The notes under the pieces were generated by a model. That model searched no databases. It saw only the letters and a program-made list of their open reading frames with translations, and was not told the DNA's origin. From the NCBI GenBank assembly GCA_027620105.1, contig JAQCIA010000012.1, positions 1 through 15,007 on the forward strand: a DNA stretch of 15,007 bases, written 5' to 3'. The translations under genes and the position numbers were made by a program. The first letter of the stretch is position 1; each line of letters starts with the position of its first letter. Positions 1-6,396 of this stretch are shown one piece after another. Origin of the DNA: Verrucomicrobiota bacterium (GTDB lineage: Bacteria > Verrucomicrobiota > Kiritimatiellia > UBA8416 > JAIOPI01).

Positions 1-1949
1 GGCCAGGTCCAGGTGCCTGTTTCCCGGTACGTCACCGCCTGCGTGGCCAGGCACTGCATGGCGAGAATATAGAACACCAGCAGACTGAAACTCGTGGCCG
101 TGGTGAACACGGCCCCCCCGTGGCGGCGCGTGGCCTTGCGCAGTGTGTCGTAAAGGCCGACCGGGTTGTCGGGATTGTCGCCCACGCCATAGACGATCGA
201 CAGGGTCGACACCATCACCTCGCGCGCGGCAAACGAGGAGAGGATACCGATGCCGATCTGCCAGTCAAACCCCAGCGGCGCGACGGCCGGCTCAATGAAG
301 TGCCCGATGCGCCCGGCCACGGAGTTCGCCAGTGCGTGCTGGGCTTCCAGGTCCGCGGCTGTGCGCGTCAGCACCGCGGCACCCGTGGCATCTCCAGCAT
401 CCGCGAGCGCCTGCGCTTCCACGTTCATCACGTTCACCGCATGGGGGGGGTCCGATTTGGGATAGGTCGAGAGGGCCCACAGGATCAGCGACAGCACCAG
501 GATCACCGTGCCGGCCTGCACCACAAACACTTTCGCGCGGTCAAAGGTGTAGAGCAGGAGGTTGCGAAACCCGGGGATTTTGTAGCCGGGCAGTTCCAGC
601 ACGAGGGGCTTCGTCTCTCCGCGCAGGATGGTTTTTTTGAAGATGAAGGCCATCCCCAGCGCGGCCAGCAGCCCCGTGAAGTAGGCGCCGGTGAACACCA
701 GGGCGGCTTTGGCGGGCGAGTTGGGAAAGAGCAGCGCGGTGATCATGGCGTAGACGGGAATGCGTGCGGAGCAACTCATCAGCGGGGCGACCAGAATCGT
801 CACCAGGCGGTCGCGGCGGTCCTTGATGATGCGCGTGGCCATGATCGCGGGAATGGCGCAGGCGTGGGCGGAGAGCAGTGGCACGAAGGCCGTGCCCGGC
901 AGGCCGATGCGGCGCATCAGGCGGTCCATGACGAACGCAGCGCGCGCGAGATAGCCTGAGTCTTCCAGCAACCCCAGGAAAAAGAACAGGATGCAAATCT
1001 GCGGTAGAAACACCAGCACCCCGCCCAGCCCGGCGATCACGCCGTCGACCAGCAGGCTTTGAAAATCGCCGGCCGGGATGTAGGCCATGATGAATCCGCC
1101 GGCGTAGGAAAACAGGCTTTCGATCCAATCCATGGGATACTTGGCGATGCTGAAAATCAGGTAGAAAACCGACAGCATCACGCTCAGGAACGCGACCAGT
1201 CCGGCAAAAGGGTGAGTGAGGACGCGGTCGATTTTTTCGGTCCACCGGCTGGTGGCCACCACGGGCGCCTTGAGGCAGTTCGAGGCAATGCGCTCCGACC
1301 AGTTGAAGCGCGCCTGATAATTTTGCACGGAACAGGAACCGCAGTCGCTACGGCAGGCCGGCGGCAGGACGAGGGGCAGCGGCTGCGGGCGATGGCCGGC
1401 CAGCCAGCGCGCCAGTTCGGCTTGCAACTTGTCCACGCCATGCCCGGTCTTGGCAATGATCGGAATCACCGGGCAGCGCAATTCGTGGCTGAGCTTCTTC
1501 GCATCGATCTGGATGCCGTGCCGCTCCGCAATATCGATCATGTTCAGCACCACAATCACGGGCAGTTCGAGTTCCCGGATCTGGCTGACCAGGAAGAGGT
1601 TGCGCTCCAGGTTGTCGGCGTCGACAATCAGGACCACAGCGTCGGGCCGGCGCACGCGGGGATTTTTTCCGGTCAGGATGTCGTGCGCGATTTTCTCTTC
1701 GGGCGTGATCGCCCGCAGGCTGTACATGCCCGGCAGGTCCACGAAGTCAACCGCGTGCCCTTCGATGCGCGCCCGGCCGATCTTGCGCTCCACCGTGGTG
1801 CCGGGATAGTTCGCCGTGTGCGCGCGCAACCCGGTGAGCGCGTTGAACAGCGCCGTCTTGCCGGCGTTGGGATTGCCGGCAAGGGCCACGATCATCGCGG
1901 CTTTCCGCGTGGTTTGCTCAACGGTTACGGTTGTGGATTGCCTGGGCAT
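1..1949 (-). CDS. feoB: Ferrous iron transporter FeoB (C-terminus beyond window edge)
   Basis: Inner-membrane Fe(II) importer with a cytoplasmic G domain. About 649 codons are visible, and the reading frame is still open at base 1, so roughly the last 50 residues are missing. G-protein motifs are in order: G1 GNPNAGKT at 25-32, G2 around YPGTT at 49-53, G3 DLPG at 71-74 and G4 NMID at 136-139. The membrane core has the two cysteine-bearing gate segments, HACAIPAIMATR and PLMSCSARIPVY. The start ATG at 1949-1947 is preceded by a GAGGTGG ribosome site that overlaps the feoA stop codon, so the two are translationally linked (12 bp apart). Oddity: the linker between G domain and membrane core holds C199-x3-C203-x2-C206 within ACRSDCGSC. 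Family assignment is secure; the role of these cysteines is unknown. Confidence 0.96.
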   Translation of the reverse strand, partial: MPRQSTTVTVEQTTRKAAMIVALAGNPNAGKTALFNALTGLRAHTANYPGTTVERKIGRARIEGHAVDFVDLPGMYSLRAITPEEKIAHDILTGKNPRVRRPDAVVLIVDADNLERNLFLVSQIRELELPVIVVLNMIDIAERHGIQIDAKKLSHELRCPVIPIIAKTGHGVDKLQAELARWLAGHRPQPLPLVLPPACRSDCGSCSVQNYQARFNWSERIASNCLKAPVVATSRWTEKIDRVLTHPFAGLVAFLSVMLSVFYLIFSIAKYPMDWIESLFSYAGGFIMAYIPAGDFQSLLVDGVIAGLGGVLVFLPQICILFFFLGLLEDSGYLARAAFVMDRLMRRIGLPGTAFVPLLSAHACAIPAIMATRIIKDRRDRLVTILVAPLMSCSARIPVYAMITALLFPNSPAKAALVFTGAYFTGLLAALGMAFIFKKTILRGETKPLVLELPGYKIPGFRNLLLYTFDRAKVFVVQAGTVILVLSLILWALSTYPKSDPPHAVNVMNVEAQALADAGDATGAAVLTRTAADLEAQHALANSVAGRIGHFIEPAVAPLGFDWQIGIGILSSFAAREVMVSTLSIVYGVGDNPDNPVGLYDTLRKATRRHGGAVFTTATSFSLLVFYILAMQCLATQAVTYRETGTWTW

Positions 1950-1961
1950 TTGGGTGCCACC

Positions 1962-2216
1962 TCAGCGCGGGGGTGATTGATTCGCTAGCGGTTCCACGAA
2001 GACGCGCTTGGCGAGGCGGGCCGAGAGGCCGATGCGCGAGGCGAACACTTTGAGAATGAGCGGGTCGCCAGCCTTGATTAACTCCACGGTGCGTCCGGCG
2101 CAGACACCCAGCGACATCAGCCTCTCGGAATCATCATCGGCCGCTTCGATATGCTGGATCACGGCAAACTGGTGGGCCGGCAGATGATCGAGACGCACGC
2201 CGACTTTATCATTCAT
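1962..2216 (-). CDS. feoA: Ferrous iron transport accessory protein FeoA
   Basis: Small cytoplasmic SH3-like protein of 84 residues, the usual FeoA length, which supports FeoB. The sequence shows the typical pattern: an N-terminal LDHLPAHQFAVIQHI strand, the R-L-M-S-L-G turn, V-C-A-G-R-T-V-E-L-I, and an I-G-L-S-A-R-L-A segment near the C-terminus. The ATG at 2216 is chosen over an in-frame start at 2300 because it gives the family length and has a GAGGG about 11 nt upstream. The extra 28 residues from 2300 look unlike FeoA. It is the first gene of the feoA-feoB operon. The divergent intergenic region upstream holds the palindrome at 2346-2363, a plausible metal-regulator site. Confidence 0.93.
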   Translation of the reverse strand: MNDKVGVRLDHLPAHQFAVIQHIEAADDDSERLMSLGVCAGRTVELIKAGDPLILKVFASRIGLSARLAKRVFVEPLANQSPPR

Positions 2217-2345
2217 GGCAGTTCCAACCCTCACGGGCCCGGGACGCGTACCAGCCGGATTCTCCGCCCTGCGCAGGTAGACACACTCCAACCATCTCAC
2301 GCGCCGCGAGTCTGCGACAAGCGCGAATCCAGCAAAACAGTTTGA

Positions 2346-2363
2346 TTAACCAAGCTGTGCTAA
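2346..2363. promoter_or_regulatory. Candidate metal-regulator (DtxR/IdeR-like) operator
   Basis: An 18-bp imperfect palindrome, TTAACCAAGCTGTGCTAA, in which 12 of 18 positions match the reverse complement, centred on AGCT. Its TTA-N4-AGCY-N4-TAA skeleton recalls the IdeR/DtxR box (TTAGGTTAGCCTAACCTAA from memory). It lies between feoA and the divergent barrel gene, six bases before a -35-like element. A DtxR-family gene lies about 2 kb away. The match is partial and no second copy was found near the regulator gene. Confidence 0.3.
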
Positions 2364-2369
2364 TTTGTG

Positions 2370-2397
2370 TTGCCATGCCGATCACATGTATTACTAT
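2370..2397 (+). promoter_or_regulatory. Candidate sigma-70-type promoter for the barrel gene
   Basis: TTGCCA (2370-2375), a 16-bp spacer and TACTAT (2392-2397). Transcription would start near 2404, giving a leader of about 60 nt before the ATG at 2464. The same TTGCCA hexamer appears in the promoter candidate at 3526-3554. This is pattern matching only; PVC promoter consensus may differ. Confidence 0.35.
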
Positions 2398-2463
2398 ACG
2401 TTCCAGTTGTTGTAGGGCTATTCTTCAACATCAACAAGTATAAAGAATACGAGGAGCGTGATA

Positions 2464-3351
2464 ATGACGGATCGGAAGTCGGGAATGTCGTCGCGTGCGT
2501 GGCTGGGGGGCATGTGCTGGGCAACCGCGTTGCTGATCGGGTTCGGGGGCGGGCAGGCGCATGCCGACGAGCGCAAGTTCGGCTACGTCTATGAAGCGGA
2601 TGTCCTGCCCAAAGGCGGGATGGAGTTCGAGCAGTGGGTCACCGCGCGCAGCGGGAAGGACGGCGGGCGCTATGCGCGCTGGGACTTCCGCGAGGAAATT
2701 GAGTACGGACTGACCGAGCGCCTGACCACCGCGCTGTATCTGAATTTCAAAGATGAATACAGTTCCGGGGTTCGCTCCGCCCATGCGTCCGACGAAGCTG
2801 CGCCGGAAGCGGCAACGACGGAGACAACCAAGAGCGAGTTCGAATTCAAGGGCTTCTCTTCCGAATGGAAGTATCAACTCGCCAGCCCCTACAAGGACGC
2901 CGTGGGCGTGGTGTTGTATTTCGAAGTCGGCAGCGATCTGGCCCACGAAACCGAGCTCGAACAGAAACTGATCCTCAGCAAGAATTGGGAGCGCTGGGTG
3001 GCAGCGTTCAACCTGACCGTTGAACAGGAATGGGAATATGAGGATGGCGAAACGGAGAAGGAAGGCGTTCTGGAACTTTCCGCTGGCGTCTCACACAGAT
3101 TCACCGACCACTGGTCCGGAGGCCTCGAACTGCGCAACCATCGTGAATACGCAGACAGTTTCGAATTCAAGAACGAAGCGCATAGCGCATTCTTCCTCGG
3201 CCCCAACGTCTCCTACGGCGGTGCGAACCGCTGGGCCACGCTCAGCGTGCTGCCGCAGATTTATGGCGATGGCGACACCGCCGTGGACAACTTGATCCTG
3301 GATGCGCACGAACGCATCGAAGTGCGCCTGCTGGTGGGCGTCTTGCTCTAA
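2464..3351 (+). CDS. Predicted secreted outer-membrane beta-barrel protein
   Basis: A 295-residue protein of unknown role. A signal peptide is evident: basic start, hydrophobic stretch at about 12-30, and an AHA|D cleavage site after residue 34. The mature part alternates polar and hydrophobic residues in short strands and is rich in aromatic and acidic residues (FGYVYEADVLPKGGMEFEQW, then many E/W/F/Y strands), as in small outer-membrane barrels. I recall similar sequences being filed as a domain of unknown function (possibly DUF6662), but could not check. ATG 2464 is chosen over GTG 2458 because GAGGAG at 2451-2456 is spaced 7 nt from it. Being divergent from feoAB with a shared control region suggests a metal-linked role, such as passage or sensing at the outer membrane. 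This is inference only. Confidence 0.8.
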   Translation: MTDRKSGMSSRAWLGGMCWATALLIGFGGGQAHADERKFGYVYEADVLPKGGMEFEQWVTARSGKDGGRYARWDFREEIEYGLTERLTTALYLNFKDEYSSGVRSAHASDEAAPEAATTETTKSEFEFKGFSSEWKYQLASPYKDAVGVVLYFEVGSDLAHETELEQKLILSKNWERWVAAFNLTVEQEWEYEDGETEKEGVLELSAGVSHRFTDHWSGGLELRNHREYADSFEFKNEAHSAFFLGPNVSYGGANRWATLSVLPQIYGDGDTAVDNLILDAHERIEVRLLVGVLL

Positions 3352-3355
3352 GCAG

Positions 3356-3391
3356 CCGCGGACAATCGCGGTCGGGCGGCTACCCGCTTTT
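3356..3391 (+). terminator. Weak terminator-like hairpin after the barrel gene
   Basis: CCGCG-GACAAT-CGCGG (3356-3371) starts five bases after the stop codon. An alternative outer stem pairs AGCCGC (3354-3359) with GCGGCT (3376-3381). Only a four-T run follows at 3388-3391, so this is a poor intrinsic terminator by E. coli standards. Confidence 0.2.
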
Positions 3392-3462
3392 CCCCGCTTG
3401 TGTCATGCAGAGATGACTTAAGGCTGCAGCGGGGGGCCGCCTTTTGAATGCGTATCGACCCC

Positions 3463-3488
3463 GTCGCGTCACGCAGTGACGTGACGAC
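3463..3488. repeat. Inverted repeat in the leader region of the membrane-protein gene
   Basis: GTCG plus TCACG (separated by a 2-nt CG bulge) on the left pairs with CGTGACGAC (3480-3488) around the loop CAGTGA. This gives nine base pairs. The core GTCACG-N6-CGTGAC is a perfect spaced palindrome suitable for a dimeric regulator. It lies about 95 bp upstream of the GTG start at 3584. Function unknown. Confidence 0.45.
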
Positions 3489-3508
3489 AGCATGTATTCT
3501 GCAAGGTT

Positions 3509-3554
3509 GGAGGCGCGCCGCATGTTTGCCATTGCGCCTCCGGTTGCGCATACT
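3509..3554 (+). promoter_or_regulatory. Candidate promoter overlapped by an 8-bp inverted repeat
   Basis: TTGCCA (3526-3531), a 17-bp spacer and CATACT (3549-3554) form a reasonable -35/-10 pair, with a start near 3561 and a short leader to the ribosome site AGAGGAGG at 3570-3577. A perfect inverted repeat GGAGGCGC (3509-3516) / GCGCCTCC (3534-3541) brackets the -35 element, so a repressor or DNA bend there could control the gene at 3584. Pattern-based only. Confidence 0.35.
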
Positions 3555-3583
3555 GCCGCCATGAACGCAAGAGGAGGCCCGCT

Positions 3584-4102
3584 GTGAGGCAGTTCCGCCA
3601 CGCGCACACGTTGCGACATCTGCCCTGGGCCAGCAAGCTCGTCACGACATTGTTTTTGCTGACCATGCTCGCGGCGTGCGTGGTCACCTGCCTGCTGGCG
3701 GCGATCACCACGGGGGCGAGCCGCGCGCAGACCGCCGCCCATTATCAGGGGACCGACACGCCGGATATGGAAGCCTACCCCAAGAGCACGGAAGAAATGC
3801 TCGGCACGGCCCACTTTCATCTTTTCTCCATGCCCGTGGTCCTGCTGATCGTGGGCCACCTGATGGGACTCACGCGCTACCCGCGCTGGCTCCAGGGCTT
3901 GCTCATCTGCTCAGGATTTCTGGGCCTGGCCTTGGCTGTCGGCATGCCATTCCTGGTGGTGCATGCGGCCGCGCCCTGGGCGGGACTGAAAGTTTTTGGC
4001 AACCTGCTGATGGCCATCACCCTGCCGGCCATGTGCGTGTTGGCCCTGATGGATTTGTACCTGCCAGCCCCGCCACCGCCGCCGGAACCAGCGAAGTCGT
4101 AA
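3584..4102 (+). CDS. Four-helix inner-membrane protein of unknown function
   Basis: A 172-residue protein I do not recognise. Predicted membrane helices: about 18-41, 78-97, 103-127 and 136-160. A roughly 35-residue periplasmic or cytoplasmic loop lies between the first two, and the C-terminal tail is proline-rich. Histidines cluster at membrane edges: H77 and H79 in AHFHLFSMP, H92 in VGHLMG and H127 in VVHAAA. A metal- or heme-binding role can be imagined but not shown. The GTG start is chosen because AGAGGAGG sits 6 nt upstream and no better start follows before the first helix. It is convergent with the DtxR-family gene and lies between the iron genes and their likely regulator, which hints at a metal or redox link. 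Any functional name would be a guess. Confidence 0.75.
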   Translation: MRQFRHAHTLRHLPWASKLVTTLFLLTMLAACVVTCLLAAITTGASRAQTAAHYQGTDTPDMEAYPKSTEEMLGTAHFHLFSMPVVLLIVGHLMGLTRYPRWLQGLLICSGFLGLALAVGMPFLVVHAAAPWAGLKVFGNLLMAITLPAMCVLALMDLYLPAPPPPPEPAKS

Positions 4103-4142
4103 CGTAATGAGGGGCGGGAAGCCCATTTCCAGGGCGTCTGCG

Positions 4143-4691
4143 TCAGGCGCGCGGCGTGGCCCCACCCTGCGCCGGGGGGACTAGGCAAGACTCCTGACAC
4201 ACGGGGCAGTTGGCAACATCCCCCGCGCAGCCCGTGTTCGTCTCGGCCAGTTCTTTCAGAAAGTCGCGGGCGACTTTTGAGTCGGACTGAATGAAGCTCA
4301 AGAATCCCGCCAGCCTGAGACTCGTGTCGAGGCTCAACAGGTGTTCGATCTTGCAGGCATCGATTTCGGCCTGCTCTCCTTCGACGCCCAATACGTCGCG
4401 CAGGAACGCCTCAACGACCTCATCGTTCTTCTCCACCAGTTGCGCCAGGCGATCGCCTTCGGCGGACAGCTGCAGAAACTTGTTGTCGTCTTCGATCACT
4501 AGTGCGCGCTTTTTCAGTGGCTTGAGGCTGATGGAGCAGCTGCCTCGGGTGATGTTCAGCGCCCGCGCGATGTCCGTGACTCGAGCGTAGCCACGCTCCT
4601 GCAACAGGGCGCGGATGGTCATCAGGTAGTGCGCCGCGCTGTGGGTCAGCGGATTGGATTCGTACTCTTTCCAGGTCTCACCGCGTTGCAT
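4143..4691 (-). CDS. DtxR/MntR-family metal-dependent transcriptional regulator with Cys-rich tail
   Basis: A 182-residue cytoplasmic regulator. A winged helix-turn-helix spans about 17-80 (GYARVTDIARALNIT, then the recognition helix RGSCSISLKPLKKRALV). The dimerisation and metal domain follows and includes D-A-C113-K-I-E116-H117, matching the C/E/H metal-ligand cluster of DtxR (C102, E105, H106). Where DtxR has Met10 and MntR Asp8, this protein appears to have H21. There is no C-terminal SH3-like domain. Instead a tail carries C155, C162, C165 and C169 (GCAGDVANCPVCQESC), which may bind iron, zinc or an Fe-S cluster. ATG 4691 is chosen because GGAG lies 7 nt upstream; an in-frame GTG at 4712 lacks such a site. 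Likely targets are feoAB and the divergent barrel gene (inferred from proximity). Confidence 0.9.
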   Translation of the reverse strand: MQRGETWKEYESNPLTHSAAHYLMTIRALLQERGYARVTDIARALNITRGSCSISLKPLKKRALVIEDDNKFLQLSAEGDRLAQLVEKNDEVVEAFLRDVLGVEGEQAEIDACKIEHLLSLDTSLRLAGFLSFIQSDSKVARDFLKELAETNTGCAGDVANCPVCQESCLVPPAQGGATPRA

Positions 4692-4763
4692 GCTGATACT
4701 CCGAACGGCCACGCGGATGCGCGGCTGATTGATGCGTCAGGATAGCCGAGACCGGTGCCTACG

Positions 4764-5117
4764 TCAACGGGCGACGGCATGCCGCCCCGCGCGATCCACG
4801 CGCCGCGGGTTTAGCGCCACACCATCCGCGATGACCGCTGCCTGCCAGTCGCAGCGCGCGAAGAATCTATCGCCTGCTCGTGCAGATGCGCGCGAAAGGG
4901 CGGCCCCCTGCGAGGGAGCTTCCGGAGCCAGGGACGGATCAATCCAGGTCGCGACGAAGCGCTTCTCGCCGATGGGATAGAGTCCGACATTCTTTTCTTT
5001 CAGCGCTTCGGCGATGCGTGCGGCACCTGCCTCGGGGGCGATGTCGGGCGCCTCCTCCGCGAAGGACAGGGCCACCGATCCCAACATGCACACCATCAAA
5101 CCGAGTATTGCTTTCAC
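4764..5117 (-). CDS. Small secreted hypothetical protein
   Basis: A 117-residue protein starting with a short signal peptide: MKAILGLMVCMLGSVALSFA, then EEAPDIAPEAG. The start is the GTG at 5117-5115 (read as Met), because GGAG lies about 5 nt upstream and the signal peptide begins exactly there. The same frame stays open to 5474, but that upstream stretch looks like non-coding translation. The mature part contains a plausible folded segment (RIAEALKEKNVGLYPIGEKRFVATW broken by D/P). The arginine- and alanine-rich last 35 residues look less protein-like, so the gene could be truncated or frameshifted near its end. It lies upstream of the DtxR-family gene on the same strand (72 bp) and may be co-transcribed. 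No function is assigned. Confidence 0.5.
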   Translation of the reverse strand: MKAILGLMVCMLGSVALSFAEEAPDIAPEAGAARIAEALKEKNVGLYPIGEKRFVATWIDPSLAPEAPSQGAALSRASARAGDRFFARCDWQAAVIADGVALNPRRVDRAGRHAVAR

Positions 5118-5318
5118 CTGCGTCTCCTGCGCGCGCGATGCCACATTGAACCGTTTGGCTGCCAAGAGAACTCCAGCATCGCGCTTTACCGGGAGCTCCG
5201 CAGGCATGGGCGTAATCGGCAACAATGGGCCCAACCGCAGGGTCGTTCCGGTCGTGACAGGCTCCGCTCTGCTTGCTATCGTTCTCGATTTACGCCACTT
5301 GCACGCAGGGACGACGGC

Positions 5319-6245
5319 ATGCTCAATCCAGACGATCACGAGGTTATTATTTTTGACGGCGCTTGCGGAACCACGCTGCAGGAGATGACGATTCCGCCGT
5401 CTGCCTGGCAGGGCAAAGAGGGCTGCAACGAATTGCTCAGCGTGACCGCCCCTGACGTCATTCAAGAAATGCACGCGGATTTCTTCGAGGCCGGCGCCAT
5501 GGTGGTGGAAACCAACACCTTTGGTGCCTCACGCATCGTGCTGGCCGAGTACGGGCTTGAGGATCAGGTTGCAGCCATCAATCAGGCCGCGGTCGCCTGC
5601 GCGCGCAAAGCCACCGGCGGAAAACCGGGTCGTTACGTTTGCGGCTCCCTCGGCCCTGGAACCAAACTGGTCTCGCTGGGCCACATCACGGTCGACGCCA
5701 TGCGCGAAGCGTACGAGGAACAAATTCGCGCGCTGGCCGAAGCAGGTGTCGATCTCTTCATCATCGAAACGTGCCAGGACCTGCTCCAAGTCAAGATCGC
5801 CATGATCGCCTGCTTTGAAACACTTGAAAAGCTGGGCAAGGATATCCCGGTGATGGTGTCCGTGACCGTCGAACAGACGGGCACGATGCTGGTCGGATCA
5901 GACATCGCGGCCGCCGCGGTGGCGATCGAGCCCTTTCCCGTGCTGTCGCTCGGCCTGAACTGTGCCACGGGGCCGGCGGACATGATTTCGCGCATCCAGT
6001 ATCTGTCGCACCAATGGCCCAAGCGCATTTCCTGCATTCCCAATCAAGGCCTGCCGCAAGTCCTGCAGGGTAAAACGCACTACCCCATGACCCCTGCAGA
6101 ATACGCCAAACACATACGCCATTTCGTGGCGGACCTCGGCGTGAGCATTGTTGGCGGTTGCTGCGGATCCTCTCCCGCCCATATTCGCGCGCTGGCCGAG
6201 GCAATCAAGGGCGTAAAGCCCGCAAAGCGCGAGGTGGAGCAGTGA
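5319..6245 (+). CDS. Stand-alone homocysteine-binding (Hcy) subunit of split methionine synthase
   Basis: A 308-residue TIM-barrel protein equal to the N-terminal homocysteine-binding domain of MetH. It starts with IIFDGACGTTLQE, includes VVETNTFGASRIVL, and ends at the zinc site. Zinc ligands are C215 (NCATGP) and C281/C282 (GGCCGSS), matching E. coli MetH C247, C310 and C311. It stops where full-length MetH continues into the folate domain. The rest of MetH is encoded 151 bp downstream, so the two products probably work together to transfer methyl from methylcobalamin to homocysteine. The ATG has AGGGA 7 nt upstream. The 201-bp region before it (5118-5318) contains a short TTGGC-T-GCCAA repeat at 5155-5165. 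I saw no convincing SAM, SAH or cobalamin riboswitch there. It could alternatively use another methyl donor, as BHMT-type enzymes do. Confidence 0.88.
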   Translation: MLNPDDHEVIIFDGACGTTLQEMTIPPSAWQGKEGCNELLSVTAPDVIQEMHADFFEAGAMVVETNTFGASRIVLAEYGLEDQVAAINQAAVACARKATGGKPGRYVCGSLGPGTKLVSLGHITVDAMREAYEEQIRALAEAGVDLFIIETCQDLLQVKIAMIACFETLEKLGKDIPVMVSVTVEQTGTMLVGSDIAAAAVAIEPFPVLSLGLNCATGPADMISRIQYLSHQWPKRISCIPNQGLPQVLQGKTHYPMTPAEYAKHIRHFVADLGVSIVGGCCGSSPAHIRALAEAIKGVKPAKREVEQ

Positions 6246-6260
6246 ACAGCGGAATGCCGA

Positions 6261-6383
6261 GGAAACGTTCGGCGTTCGACGTCCGACGTCCAACGTTGAA
6301 GTCCGGTGCACGCCTGTTCGCCACGGATCGCAGCCAGACATTGTTTGCCATTGAAAGCTGGACGTTGGACGTTGGACGTTTCC
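6261..6383. repeat. 7-bp heptad repeats forming a long inverted repeat
   Basis: The left block 6265-6299 is five successive 7-mers: ACGTTCG, GCGTTCG, ACGTCCG, ACGTCCA, ACGTTGA. The right block 6360-6380 is three exact copies of GGACGTT. The blocks are mutually inverted: 6261-6285 can pair with 6359-6383 over 25 consecutive positions if six G-U wobbles are allowed (19 Watson-Crick pairs), with a 73-nt loop. The element fills nearly the whole gap between the two methionine synthase genes and ends 13 nt before the next start codon. I recall similar ACGTTGG-type heptads as dispersed intergenic repeats in PVC genomes. Whether this copy affects mRNA stability or translation is unknown. Confidence 0.85.
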
Positions 6384-6396
6384 GTCTCCCCCCATC

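Noticed and set aside
1332..1355. CX3CX2C motif as a radical SAM signature
   Set aside because: It lies inside FeoB, between the G domain and membrane core, with no SAM-binding barrel around it.
1059..1976. 305-codon plus-strand frame, and another at 120-959, opposite feoB
   Set aside because: Both lie antisense to a complete FeoB reading frame and have shadow-type composition.
5118..5318. Possible SAM, SAH or cobalamin riboswitch before the methionine cluster
   Set aside because: I looked for the SAH GAGCGCUGC/CAGGCUC pattern and for B12-box-like and SAM-I cores. Only AGGCTC occurs, without the partner segments. A covariance-model search would settle it.
6265..6380. Heptad repeats as a CRISPR array
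   Set aside because: Units are 7 bp with no spacers and no cas genes nearby; they are simple tandem or inverted repeats.
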